From: Variovorax brevis
GTDB taxonomy: Bacteria; Pseudomonadota; Gammaproteobacteria; Burkholderiales; Burkholderiaceae_C
Assembly (NCBI RefSeq): GCF_030317105.1
Contig: NZ_JASZYG010000022.1
Coordinates: forward strand, 1 to 64,000
DNA: 64,000 bases
Reading direction: 5' to 3'
The first letter of the stretch is position 1. Each line of letters opens with the position of its first letter. The notes below the pieces were generated by a model. The model saw only the letters and a list, made by a program, of their open reading frames with translations, was not told the origin of the DNA and did no database searches. Position numbers and translations under genes: made by a program. Shown here in pieces: positions 53,861 to 63,793 of this stretch.

Positions 53861-54256
53861 TCAGCCGGCGCCGTTGCGCTGCGCGTGCGCGGCCATTTCC
53901 TCAAGAAGGATCGGCGCGCCCAAGCTCATCGTGTGGATGCCCAGCACGCTCACGCACTGCAGCACCGCGTTGATTTCTGCCGGCGTGGCGCCCAGGTCGA
54001 GCGCCTTGCGTATGTGGCGGCGTACGCCCGGCCCGTACATATGCGTGCACGAGGCGTCGACGGCGATCGCGAGGAATTCAACGGTCTTCGCCTCGAGTAC
54101 GCCCGACACCATCGGCGCGACGCCCATGGCCATGAATTTCTCGGTCCATGCCGCATCGAGCGTGGCAAAGGACTCCCAATCGGGGTTCCAGTTGCCACTC
54201 GCGCGCATGCGGTCGCAAATTGGAGTGGATGAGAGGGTGTTGTGTTGCTGTTGCAT
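53861..54256 (-). CDS. Carboxymuconolactone decarboxylase-like (AhpD-like) protein
   Basis: A 131-residue CMD-family protein: FMAMGVAPMVSGVLEAKTVEFLAIAVDASCTHMYGPGVRRHIRKALDLGATPAEINAVLQ-type helices. It has a single Cys (in ASCTHMYG) in the usual CxxC position, so peroxidase chemistry is unlikely and a decarboxylase or lyase role is possible. GGAGACAAGACACC precedes the ATG. It is divergent from the AraC regulator gene, with an operator 86-124 bases upstream of its start and a good terminator behind it: a one-gene unit of the AraC regulon. Confidence 0.87.
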   Translation of the reverse strand: MQQQHNTLSSTPICDRMRASGNWNPDWESFATLDAAWTEKFMAMGVAPMVSGVLEAKTVEFLAIAVDASCTHMYGPGVRRHIRKALDLGATPAEINAVLQCVSVLGIHTMSLGAPILLEEMAAHAQRNGAG

Positions 54257-54341
54257 GGTGTCTTGTCTCCTGGAGAGTTGCTGCGCGTGCCCATCACGCA
54301 TCTTTTTCAAACACTCATTGTTTCGGGCGACAGGCCAAATG

Positions 54342-54380
54342 GATTGACCTGACGGGACAGTTACTTAACCTGCAGGGACG
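54342..54380. promoter_or_regulatory. Candidate AraC-type tandem operator, CMD promoter side
   Basis: Boxes TTGACCTGACGGGACA (from 54344) and TTAACCTGCAGGGACG (from 54365), 21 bp apart. The best-conserved of the four sites. It is in the divergent region between the CMD-like gene and the AraC gene. Confidence 0.7.
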
Positions 54381-54450
54381 CCCTTGTTGCCCTGGAAGGG
54401 TGGCGAATGCCGAAGGCCTGGCCGTTGGAGGCGAGGGGCGGACATTTGCC

Positions 54451-54489
54451 GATTGACCTGACGAGACATGTCTTTACCCTTGGGGACAA
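54451..54489. promoter_or_regulatory. Candidate AraC-type tandem operator at the regulator gene
   Basis: Boxes TTGACCTGACGAGACA (from 54453) and TTTACCCTTGGGGAC (from about 54473), 20-21 bp apart. The site ends 14 bases before the ATG of the AraC gene, a position that suggests autorepression. Confidence 0.6.
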
Positions 54490-54503
54490 CGCCAGCCAGC
54501 CCC

Positions 54504-55499
54504 ATGTCGAATTTTGTTCGCAGTGCCAGCCTGACCCACTACGCCGACCTGGCGCGCGCGGCGGGTCTCGATCCGCTCGCGCTGCTGGCCGATGTGGGCC
54601 TCAATCCGGCCTGCCTGCACGATCCCGACCTGCGGATACCGGGCGATGCGGTGGGACGCCTGCTGGAAGCCTCGGCGGCGGCCAGCGGAGTGGACAACTT
54701 CGGATTGCGCATGGCCGAGACACGGCTGTTGTCGAACCTCGGCGCCGTCGCCCTGGTGGTGCGCGAAGAGCCCACGGTGCGGCGCGTGGTGCGAGCCTTT
54801 GCGCGCTACAGCCGCCTGCTTAACGAAGCGCTTTTCATGAAAGTGGAAGAGGGTGAAGGCATCACCGTGATCCGTGAGCAGCTCGTCGGGCTTGGGGGTC
54901 CATCGCGACAGGCGACGGAGTTGCTGGTCGGCGTGACGTTCCGCAGCCTCAAGTTCTTCCTGGGGCCGGCATGGAACCCGCTGCGGGTGTGCTTCGTGCA
55001 TTCACCGCCGCGCGATCCGGCTGTTCACATCCGCATGTTCGGTTACGACGTGGCCTTTGGACAGGACTTCAACGGCCTCGTCTGCAAGACGAGCGACATG
55101 GACGCGCCCAACCCGATGGCCGATCCGGTGATGGCGCGCTATGCACGGCAGGTTCTGGATGCGAGCGCCGGGGCGGGCCGCATGAACACCGTAGACAGCG
55201 TGCGCAGCATCCTGCTCGTGTTGCTGACTTCGGGGCAATGTTCGATCGACGAGGTGGCGAAGCAACTTGGCGTTGACCGTCGCACGGTGCACCGGCGCCT
55301 GCTGCGCGAGGGCACCACATTCACCGAGGTCCTGAACACGATCCGCCGCGAGATGGCCGCCCATTACATCGAGGACGGCTCGCGTCCGCTGTCGCAGGTG
55401 GCCGATCTGCTGGGCTTTTCGGCGCTGAGTGCTTTCTCGCGCTGGTACAAGCTGCAGTTCGGGGAACTTGCCGGGCGGAAACGCCGCGCAGGCACTTAG
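54504..55499 (+). CDS. AraC-family regulator of the BKACE/transport regulon
   Basis: A 331-residue regulator. The N-terminal arabinose-binding-like domain of the AraC_bd/OruR type spans about 20-210 (ADLARAAGLDPLALLADVGLNP; TELLVGVTFRSLKFFLG). The C-terminal HTH_18 spans about 230-325 (SIDEVAKQLGVDRRTVHRRLLREGTTFTEVLNTIRREMA; SQVADLLGFSALSAFSRWYKLQFGE). The ATG at 54504 is preferred; an in-frame start at 54468 would lie inside the operator. Four similar tandem sites near this gene and three operons suggest it controls them. Confidence 0.92.
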   Translation: MSNFVRSASLTHYADLARAAGLDPLALLADVGLNPACLHDPDLRIPGDAVGRLLEASAAASGVDNFGLRMAETRLLSNLGAVALVVREEPTVRRVVRAFARYSRLLNEALFMKVEEGEGITVIREQLVGLGGPSRQATELLVGVTFRSLKFFLGPAWNPLRVCFVHSPPRDPAVHIRMFGYDVAFGQDFNGLVCKTSDMDAPNPMADPVMARYARQVLDASAGAGRMNTVDSVRSILLVLLTSGQCSIDEVAKQLGVDRRTVHRRLLREGTTFTEVLNTIRREMAAHYIEDGSRPLSQVADLLGFSALSAFSRWYKLQFGELAGRKRRAGT

Positions 55500-55546
55500 T
55501 GTGGTGACAGGCTGGCTTCCCGAAGAATTTTCAGTTCCCGAGCCGT

Positions 55547-55795
55547 ATGCATGACTCGCCGCACCGGTGGCCGTCCGCTCGAATCCTGGAGGGCTGGGTC
55601 GAGAAACTTGGCCTTGATCGCTCGGACCACGGCACGCACTCGATGAGGCGAACGAAGGCCAGGTTGATCTATCGGCGCTCAAAGAACTTGCAAGCGGTTC
55701 AGTTGCTACTTGGACTCGTCAAACCCGGATCGACCGTGCGGTATTCAGGGATCGAAGTGGATGACGCCCTGGAAGATCTCCGAGCAGACTGAGAT
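55547..55795 (+). pseudogene. Tyrosine recombinase C-terminal remnant
   Basis: Reads HGTHSMRRTKARLIYRR and LQAVQLLLGLVKPGSTVRYSGIEVDDALE, the C-terminal catalytic core of a phage-type integrase: H-x2-R in THSMRR and the nucleophile Tyr in TVRYSG. The His/Trp normally in LLGH is Leu here. The end DLRAD replaces the expected ISEQTE by a one-base shift. N-terminal part absent. A relic of an integrated element. Confidence 0.75.
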
Positions 55796-56120
55796 TTGAG
55801 CCAAGCGCGAGAGGGGGCAGGCCGTTCGACGCCAAGTACCGGCGATTGGGGGGCCCCCTTTTTCAGCCGGGGCCTGCGGCAAAGAATCAAATGGCAGTTG
55901 TCTGGCGCGGCCCCAGATTCACGTTGCCAACAGCCGCCCGAGGTGGTATGTCCGGGAACGGCAGCAAAGTGGCCGGCAGCAGTCCCTCGATGGGCCTTGA
56001 CTCCTTTCTGATGAGCCGTGGCGACATCCAAAAAAGAAGTGCCCTTGCTTGGCACGCTGGTAGCCCATGCGTCGACGCGCCAACGCTCGTCCGCGACTGG
56101 CCTTCCAGTCCTTCCATTCT
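55796..56120. other. No gene recognised
   Basis: Spacer between the integrase relic and the LysR fragment. No hairpin or direct repeat noticed. Confidence 0.4.
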
Positions 56121-56732
56121 TCACCCTTGCTCAGCTTGCCCGTGCAGTTGCGGCGAGAAGCGCGACAAGGCTCGCAGGCGAAAGATAGCTGCTCTCTCTC
56201 TGTACGACACGACCATGCGCCGCCGCATGGTTGTGCCCTTGACCTCTACCTCCTTCAGCCCTGACCCCAGTTGACCGGCCTGCAAGTGGTGCCGGGAAAT
56301 GAAACTGAGCAGGCCCGTCTCGGCGATCAGCGCAGGCAACATCAAGAGCATGGAACTTTCGATCTGGACTCGGGGCCGTGGCAGATTCCGCCGCTCGAAG
56401 GTCTGGTCAAGCCAGTCTCGCGTCGGTGCGCCGGGTGGTTGCAGCACCCATCGGTAAGCACACAGATCCTTCAACATGGGGGCTCCCTTGAACACGTCGT
56501 GCCTGGAGCTGGCTGCAACAACGATGGGGTCTTCCGCCAGGAACTGCGAGGTGATTTTCGCTGCTGCTTCGCTCTCGGTTTCGATCGTCATGTCGAGCCC
56601 ACCCGAACGCAGCATGGGCTGAAGCATATCGCTGAGGCCGACAATGGTCTGGATATTGACCTCTGGCGCTCCCGCGAGCAGTTGGCGCGCGGCCGGCGGC
56701 AGCAGAAACGGCGCCGCCGTCGACGACGTCAA
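56121..56732 (-). pseudogene. LysR-type regulator lacking its DNA-binding domain
   Basis: The frame encodes the effector domain only (LAGAPEVNIQTIVGLSDMLQPMLRSGGLDMTIETES, then PIVVAASSRHDVFKGAPMLKDLCAYRWVLQPPG; SSMLLMLPALIAETGLLSFISRHHL). The N-terminal helix-turn-helix and linker are replaced at about 56733 by the end of an IS1182-like transposase on the other strand. This looks like an insertion and deletion that removed the front of the gene. It cannot bind DNA. Confidence 0.75.
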
Positions 56733-57208
56733 ATGTCAAAGCTGAGGGTCGCTTCGACAAAGCAGACTTCATCTATATCGCCAAGGACGACGAGTACCAA
56801 TGCCCAGCCGGCGAGCGGGCAATATTCAGATTCAGGACATATGAAAAGCAGAGCGATCTCAATGCGCATCTCTACTGGGTCAGCGCATGCCCGCGATGCG
56901 CGATGAAGGCCCAGTGCACTCCGAGCAGCTACAGACGTATCCGCCGCGGGGAGCATGAGACGGTGCTCGAGCGCGTGCAGCAACGACTGGATCGAAAGCT
57001 CGACGCCATGACGCTTCGAAGATCCACGATTGAGCACGTGTTTCGGAACCTGAAGCACTGGATGGGTTCCACGCACTTCTTGATGAAGACCATGGAGCAC
57101 GTCGGCACCGAGATGAGCCTGCATGTGCTGGCTTACAACCTCAAGCGCGAAATGAGCGTGCTGGGTATTGCCAGAACGATGAAGGCGATGCGTCTGGCAG
57201 CGGCGTGA
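56733..57208 (+). mobile_element. IS1182-like transposase C-terminal fragment
   Basis: The frame reads DKADFIYIAKDDEYQCPAGE, then CPRCAMKAQCTPSS (a zinc-ribbon-like Cys pattern), then TIEHVFRNLKHWMG with the last acidic residue of the DDE triad, and HVGTEMSLHVLAYNLKREM to the stop at 57206-57208. This is the last third of an IS1182-type transposase; the catalytic front is missing. Its left edge coincides with the truncation of the LysR gene. Confidence 0.8.
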
Positions 57209-57420
57209 GCGCCATGGCGCTACTCGCGTGCGCACAGAACGCGCAAGACTGCCTTCGAATGGCAACTTCAGATTTCTCGTAGAACTGGAGGAGGCGCTCG
57301 GCCGGCAGCCAAGGGAGCCTTCGATCTCGATGCGTTGCACGTTTCTCCACAGCCTCGGCCCGTTGCGGTATTCCATATCTTGCGCTGCCATGCCTGAAAG
57401 CTGCCTCTCGCCTTTACCGT

Positions 57421-58860
57421 TCAGCGCGACGACCCATTCTGTGACGGGACGACGCGCGCGCCGACATCCATCAGGAGCCGAGTGAACTCGGGTGATTCAA
57501 GAATGATCGTTCCCGCCGCGGCCCGGAGACGATCGACGGCTTCTGGCGGCAGAACGAAGGCGGTTGGCTGCTGGTTCAGGTAGTCGAATTCCGCCTTGTC
57601 CTTCAGCGCAGGGAATGACACATCGATCGCATAGATCTCGGCCTCGGGCACCCGCAGCGCAGCGTCCACGTCAGGGTCCTTGTTTGCGGCAAAGGCCGTA
57701 GATTGGCGGATGCGTCGCAGGGTGGCCCAACGCGCCGAAGTGTCTCGCAACAACTCGACCGTCTCGTAGGAAAACGCATCGATAGGCGCCCCGGCGGACT
57801 TGAGCAGGATGTTTGCGGTGCCAGGTGGGGATTTCGACTCGTCCCAGTTGGTGGGCGGGGACGACAGCGAGTTGACGACGAACACCACGATCCGGCGCGT
57901 GCCGTCAAGCGCCGTCGGCACGCCGGCGCTTTGCAGCGATTCGAGGACTTGCAGTGAATCGAGCACGGCACGCATGCCCACGTTGTCTGAAACGCCGCCG
58001 TCGACGAGGTGGAGATAGGGCCGGCGTGCACTGTCGCCAAAGGCCAACCCGGACTTGAGCGAGCGTATGGCCCGTGCTGCTGGGCGCGGAGGATTGTCTT
58101 TGTCGAGGAACGGCTTCGCCCATTCGGGCGTGGTCGCGTTGCAGGTGCCGCCGTAGTTCTTGATCGTGACGGGCGAGAGCACGACCGGCACGGCCGACGA
58201 GGCCGCTGCGGCGCGAGACAACGGCATGGCATCGAGGTCCGAGCAAATGACGTCAAAGATGCCCTGGTTGAACACGAAGCGCGAGCCGGTCGAGATGTCG
58301 GTGGCGGATGCCAGGATCAGCGGGCCCTTACCGCGTAGGAGATCGCCATAGGTTGCACGGTTGAACAAGATCTCGTCATAGAGTTCGGCGGCGAGCTCGG
58401 AGCGACCCCAGCCGGTCCACCACAGATTTCCCCAATTGGATGGACTCAGGAAGCGGGCGATGAGTTCGCCCTGGACATCGCGCTTCAGAAAACGTTGCTC
58501 GTATTCGGAGAACAGGCGCTCACCATAGAGGCCGTAGGCCAGAGCTGTGAAGCTGCCGCCCGACACCCCAGTAATGACGTCGACCTCGTCGAGCAGGCGT
58601 ACTCGCTTGCCGCCGGCTCCCTCGATCTCGGTACGCCGCAGGAACTCCAGCGCGCCGTACGAGAAAGCGGCAGCGCGAGTGCCGCCCCCAGAAAACGCCA
58701 GGATGACCAGGTTGTCCTTCTTCTTCATCTCCACCTGGCGCGTCTCCAGGCGATACCCCGCATGCGGATCGGTCTGGGTGACGGGCGGGTTGACGGGTCG
58801 GCTGGCGCAGGCGCCGAGCAAACCCAAGAGCATCAGCGGCAGGACACGCAAAAAGCACAT
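57421..58860 (-). CDS. Patatin-like phospholipase, lipoprotein
   Basis: A 479-residue protein of the patatin/RssA family. A lipoprotein signal peptide ends in LLGAC with Cys18 as the lipid site, so it is probably membrane-anchored in the envelope. The oxyanion loop is FSGGGTRAAAFSYG (about 57-70), the catalytic Ser100 is in GVSGGSF, and the catalytic Asp is in LVDGGVSDNVG. It hydrolyses acyl esters, probably phospholipids. The C-terminal 150 residues are family-specific and of unknown role. It stands alone between mobile remnants and non-coding DNA. Confidence 0.88.
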   Translation of the reverse strand: MCFLRVLPLMLLGLLGACASRPVNPPVTQTDPHAGYRLETRQVEMKKKDNLVILAFSGGGTRAAAFSYGALEFLRRTEIEGAGGKRVRLLDEVDVITGVSGGSFTALAYGLYGERLFSEYEQRFLKRDVQGELIARFLSPSNWGNLWWTGWGRSELAAELYDEILFNRATYGDLLRGKGPLILASATDISTGSRFVFNQGIFDVICSDLDAMPLSRAAAASSAVPVVLSPVTIKNYGGTCNATTPEWAKPFLDKDNPPRPAARAIRSLKSGLAFGDSARRPYLHLVDGGVSDNVGMRAVLDSLQVLESLQSAGVPTALDGTRRIVVFVVNSLSSPPTNWDESKSPPGTANILLKSAGAPIDAFSYETVELLRDTSARWATLRRIRQSTAFAANKDPDVDAALRVPEAEIYAIDVSFPALKDKAEFDYLNQQPTAFVLPPEAVDRLRAAAGTIILESPEFTRLLMDVGARVVPSQNGSSR

Positions 58861-59354
58861 AGATCCTCACGTGAATTGAATTGGGTGCGGAGGGCACTTT
58901 GCGCGTGATCCTGGCGCGGACTGCCCAAGGGACGGGTGCTGCTTCACGTGAAGCGAAAGCTTCCAGGTTTGCGCGCTGGACACGGGATTGCCGCCTGACC
59001 GACCAAACAAAGCGGACGCTGCAGCGTGAGGCTCTTTGCCGGATTCTGCACTACGTCTCGGCTCAGCCTCCAGTTGGCAGATTGCTCGAGCCATCTATTG
59101 CGTCGGCACGCTGAGCGACGGCAGGTTCGGACTCAACCCGGTCGTACAGCAAGCGGCATCAGGGGTCGAGTGTGCAAGGGCAGTCATTCGATCACGATGT
59201 ACAAGCAACACGTTTGACGCGCATTCCTTCGTGACGGCTTAAGGGGGCAAGGCAGAATCAAAAAAAAGATGTTCTGAGCTCCGACGAAAAGGCGGGGAAG
59301 ATCCGCCAGTTCTTCGAGTGCTTCATCGACGGTAGCTGCGAGGAGTCAACCGCC
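58861..59354. other. No gene recognised
   Basis: Divergent intergenic region between the patatin-like and SphA-like genes. A readable stretch just upstream of 59355 (EKAGKIRQFFECFIDGSC) has no start codon and may be a remnant. Nothing else was recognised. Confidence 0.4.
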
Positions 59355-60317
59355 ATGCAAACTGGACAGTTCAAATTCGCCGCCGCGGCGTTGCTGGTCT
59401 CCGCATCGACGGTGTCGCACGCCGACGAGGGTGGCATGAGCTTCTGGCTGCCGGGGCAGTTCGGCAGCTTCGCAGCCGTACCGGGCGATCCGGGCTGGTC
59501 TTTGCCACTCGTGTACTACCACACCAGCGCGGATGCGGGCGTCGGCAAAGCGTTCTCGCGTGGCGGCCAGGTGCGGGCAGGATTGGACGTGACGGCGGAC
59601 CTCCTGTTCGCGATTCCCACGTACGTGTTCACCGAGCCCCTGTTGGGCGGACAGGCCAGCGTCAGCGTCGCTGGAGTCTTCGGGCACACCAAAGTCGGCG
59701 TGGATGCGACGCTGACGGGTCCGGGTGGTCTCACGCGAACAGGAAGTCAAAGCGACGCCCTGACCGGCGGCGGCGACCTGTACCCGTCTGCCTACCTGAA
59801 ATGGAATCGCGGTGTCCACAACTTCATGGCCTACACAATGGCGGGCGTGCCGGTGGGCGCGTATCAAGCGGGGCGCCTGGCCAACCTGGGCACCAACCAC
59901 TGGTCACTGGACGCCGGCGGCGGCTACACCTATCTCGACCCCAAGGCCGGCCACGAGTTCTCCGCAACGCTCGGCTTCACCTACAACTTCGAGAATCCCG
60001 ACACCGACTACCAGAACGGCATCGACGGCCATCTCGATTGGGCGGCTTCGCAGTTTCTTTCAGAGCAACTGCATGTCGGGCTGGTGGGCTACTTTTATCA
60101 ACAACTGACAGGCGACAGCGGTGCAGGGGCGACCCTCGGGGAATTCAAGTCGCGGGTCTACGCTGTCGGCCCGCAGATCGGCTACTTCTTCCCGGTGGGT
60201 GGGCAGAAGTGGTACGTGAACCTGAAGGGCTACTATGAGTTCGAAGCGCAGAACCGACCCAAAGGTTGGAACGCATGGGTCACGCTGGCGATTCCACTGG
60301 GGGGGCCAAAAAAGTAA
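59355..60317 (+). CDS. SphA/MetA-family outer-membrane protein
   Basis: A 320-residue exported beta-barrel protein. The signal peptide (about 1-23, ending TVSHA) is followed by EGGMSFWLPGQFGSFAAVPGDPGW, the signature of the SphA family (also called phenol-degradation MetA-like). Alternating strands, such as FSATLGFTYNFENPDTDYQNG and LHVGLVGYFYQQLTGDSG, run to the C-terminal LAIPLGGPKK. Such proteins are thought to help hydrophobic or aromatic compounds cross the outer membrane. It converges on the truncated YeiH-type gene. Confidence 0.88.
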   Translation: MQTGQFKFAAAALLVSASTVSHADEGGMSFWLPGQFGSFAAVPGDPGWSLPLVYYHTSADAGVGKAFSRGGQVRAGLDVTADLLFAIPTYVFTEPLLGGQASVSVAGVFGHTKVGVDATLTGPGGLTRTGSQSDALTGGGDLYPSAYLKWNRGVHNFMAYTMAGVPVGAYQAGRLANLGTNHWSLDAGGGYTYLDPKAGHEFSATLGFTYNFENPDTDYQNGIDGHLDWAASQFLSEQLHVGLVGYFYQQLTGDSGAGATLGEFKSRVYAVGPQIGYFFPVGGQKWYVNLKGYYEFEAQNRPKGWNAWVTLAIPLGGPKK

Positions 60318-60334
60318 CAAAGCGAGGCCGTACT

Positions 60335-60562
60335 GAGAGGCAGCAGCGTCCGGCCCGCCAGTTCGATGCCCGGCTTGCATGTGCCGCCCTCGCCGGAGAG
60401 GAAGTTCATCGCAATGCCCAACAGCAGCGCGAACAGCATGACCGGCGCGCCGTAGTGCTCCGAGAGGAAGGTGGAGGCCGCAGCGACGACGCCACAGGCC
60501 AGCACGCCGGGAAACAGCAAGCGCACGCGCCCGGGGACCGCGCCGATCGTGAGGGTGGTCAT
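60335..60562 (-). pseudogene. YeiH/UPF0324-family carrier, N-terminal fragment (third copy)
   Basis: The reverse strand from 60562 reads RLLFPGVLACGVVAAASTFLSEHYG, then MLFALLLGIAMNFLSGEGG and GIELAGRTLLP, which aligns with the N-terminal quarter of the YeiH copies at 31649 and 44630. After about 75 residues the match ends and the frame runs into the SphA gene's other strand. Truncated, non-functional. It follows the broken CoA ligase, so the original order (ligase before YeiH) is different from the other two modules. Confidence 0.75.
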
Positions 60563-60566
60563 GGCG

Positions 60567-62087
<1,521 letters not shown>

Positions 62088-62580
62088 GTCCGGACTACCA
62101 CTCATCGGCGGACGCGACCGGGCGCGCTGGTGGGAACGCAATTGCAAGCAGGTACCGCCTGTGTTTGCGCGCCAAGATCGAGCGCGAGAGCGCTCGGCTT
62201 GCGTTGGTCAAGCAGCAGGTGAAGGCGATGGAGGCCGAGCGGCGCGAGGGCTTGGCCGGTGGCAAGCACCCGCAGGTGACGCAACTGGCCCAGTTGCGCG
62301 CCATCGGAGCCAAGGGCGCTTGGGTGTTGGTCAAGGAAGTGTTCGGCTGGCGCGCTTTGCCAACCGGCGCGAGCTGGCCGGTTGCCTGGGGTTGGCGCCC
62401 ACGCCATTTGCCAGCGGCGACAGCCAGATCGAGCAGGGCATCAGCAAGGCGGGCAACAAGCGAGCACGACGATGCTGGTGGAACTCGCCTGGAGCTGACT
62501 GCGCCTGCAACCCGATAGCGCTTTGACCCAGTGGTTCAACCGGCGCTTCGCCGGCGGGGGCAGGCGCATGCGCAGAGATG
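62088..62580 (+). mobile_element. Decayed IS110-family copy
   Basis: The plus strand matches the second half of the intact transposase gene at 62657-63793, base by base, from about 63203 to 63690: the blocks around ARWW, RESARLALVKQQVKAMEAER and GAWVLVKEVFGW are shared, then a frameshift occurs near 62355 and a final match CNPIAL at the end. It lies in the same orientation, directly upstream of the intact copy, and cuts into the CoA ligase gene. It appears to be an older, truncated copy of the same element. Confidence 0.85.
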
Positions 62581-62604
62581 CTATGTGGGACTACCCGAGC
62601 AAGA

Positions 62605-62623
62605 CCCGTTTAGCTAAAACGGG
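62605..62623. repeat. Inverted repeat upstream of the IS110-family transposase
   Basis: CCCGTTT-AGCTA-AAACGGG, a 7-bp perfect stem about 35 bases before the transposase start. It may belong to the left end of the element, possibly part of a structured non-coding RNA, but the end of the element could not be fixed. Confidence 0.4.
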
Positions 62624-62656
62624 ATTTCCCTCAACTTCGTAGCAAAGGAGATGGAA

Positions 62657-63793
62657 ATGTCGACAACCCAGACAGTCCCACAAGTCAAGGATACGGCGAT
62701 CCAGGGCGAGCTGTACATGAGCTTTGAACTCGGCGACAAGCAGTGGAAGTTGACGGCGAGCGATGGTCACCGCGGGCCGAGCCGGTACAACGTGGATGCC
62801 GGCGACACGGCCGCGGTTGCGCATTGCATCGGAAAGGCCCGAGAGCGCTGCAAGCTCGAGTCGCAGGCCAAGGTGCACGCCTGCTACGAAGCAGGGCGCG
62901 ACGGCTGGTGGCTGCACCGCTGGCTGATCGAGCAGGCTGTCGACAACATCGTGGTCGACTCCTCGAGCATCGAGGTGAACCGACACGCCAGGCGGGCGAA
63001 GACAGACTGTATCGATGGCGACAAGCTGCTGGCGATGCTGCTGCGCCATCATCGCGGCGAGCGTGTGTGGTCGGTGGTGTACGAGCCCACGCCCGAGGAC
63101 GAAGACGCGCGTCGCACGCACCGCGAGCTTGCCCGGCTGACGCAGGAGCGCACCTCACACACGAACCGCATCAGTTCGTTGCTGGTGCTGCACAACCTGC
63201 GTCCGAAAGTCATCATCGGCGGGCGCGACTGGGCGCGCTGGTGGGGCCGCAAATGCGAGCAGGTGCCGCCTGCCTTGCGCGCCGATATCGGGCGCGAGAG
63301 CGCGCGGCTGGCGCTGGTCAAGCAGCAGGTGAAGGCCATGGAGGCGGAGCGGCGCCAAGAACTGGCAGATGGCAAACAGCCGCAGGTGGCGCAACTGGCG
63401 CAGCTGCGCGCCATTGGGCCCCAAGGCGCCTGGGTGTTGGTCAAGGAGGTGTTCGGCTGGCGGCGCTTCGCCAACCGGCGCGAGCTGGCCGGCTGCCTAG
63501 GGTTGGCACCCACGCCATATGCCAGCGGCGACAGCCAGATCGAGCAAGGCATCAGCAAGGCCGGCAACAAGCGAGCGCGCGCGTTGCTGGTCGAACTCGC
63601 CTGGAGCTGGCTGCGCTGGCAGCCCGGCAGCGCCTTGACCCAGTGGTTCAACCGGCGCTTCGCTGGCGGAGGCAAGCGCATGCGTCGCGTAGGCATCGTG
63701 GCCTTGGCGAGAAAACTGGCGATCGCGCTGTGGCGCTATCTGCAGTACGGTGAGATCCCGGCCGGGGCCTCGCTTAAGCCGGCCACTGCTTGA
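62657..63793 (+). CDS. IS110-family transposase
   Basis: A 378-residue DEDD-type recombinase. N-terminal DEDD domain: LGDKQWKLT at the start, ACYEAGRDGWWLHRWL, then KTDCIDGDKLLAMLL with the last acidic residues. A coiled-coil (about 150-245) is followed by the IS116/IS110/IS902 domain with LAQLRAIGPQGAWVLVKEV and the Ser-containing GISKAGNKRARALLVE. The ATG at 62657 has AAAGGAG in front; an ATG at 62651 is too close to it. The open frame is intact, so the element may be active. It is unlike the IS110 fragment at 8286. Confidence 0.92.
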   Translation: MSTTQTVPQVKDTAIQGELYMSFELGDKQWKLTASDGHRGPSRYNVDAGDTAAVAHCIGKARERCKLESQAKVHACYEAGRDGWWLHRWLIEQAVDNIVVDSSSIEVNRHARRAKTDCIDGDKLLAMLLRHHRGERVWSVVYEPTPEDEDARRTHRELARLTQERTSHTNRISSLLVLHNLRPKVIIGGRDWARWWGRKCEQVPPALRADIGRESARLALVKQQVKAMEAERRQELADGKQPQVAQLAQLRAIGPQGAWVLVKEVFGWRRFANRRELAGCLGLAPTPYASGDSQIEQGISKAGNKRARALLVELAWSWLRWQPGSALTQWFNRRFAGGGKRMRRVGIVALARKLAIALWRYLQYGEIPAGASLKPATA

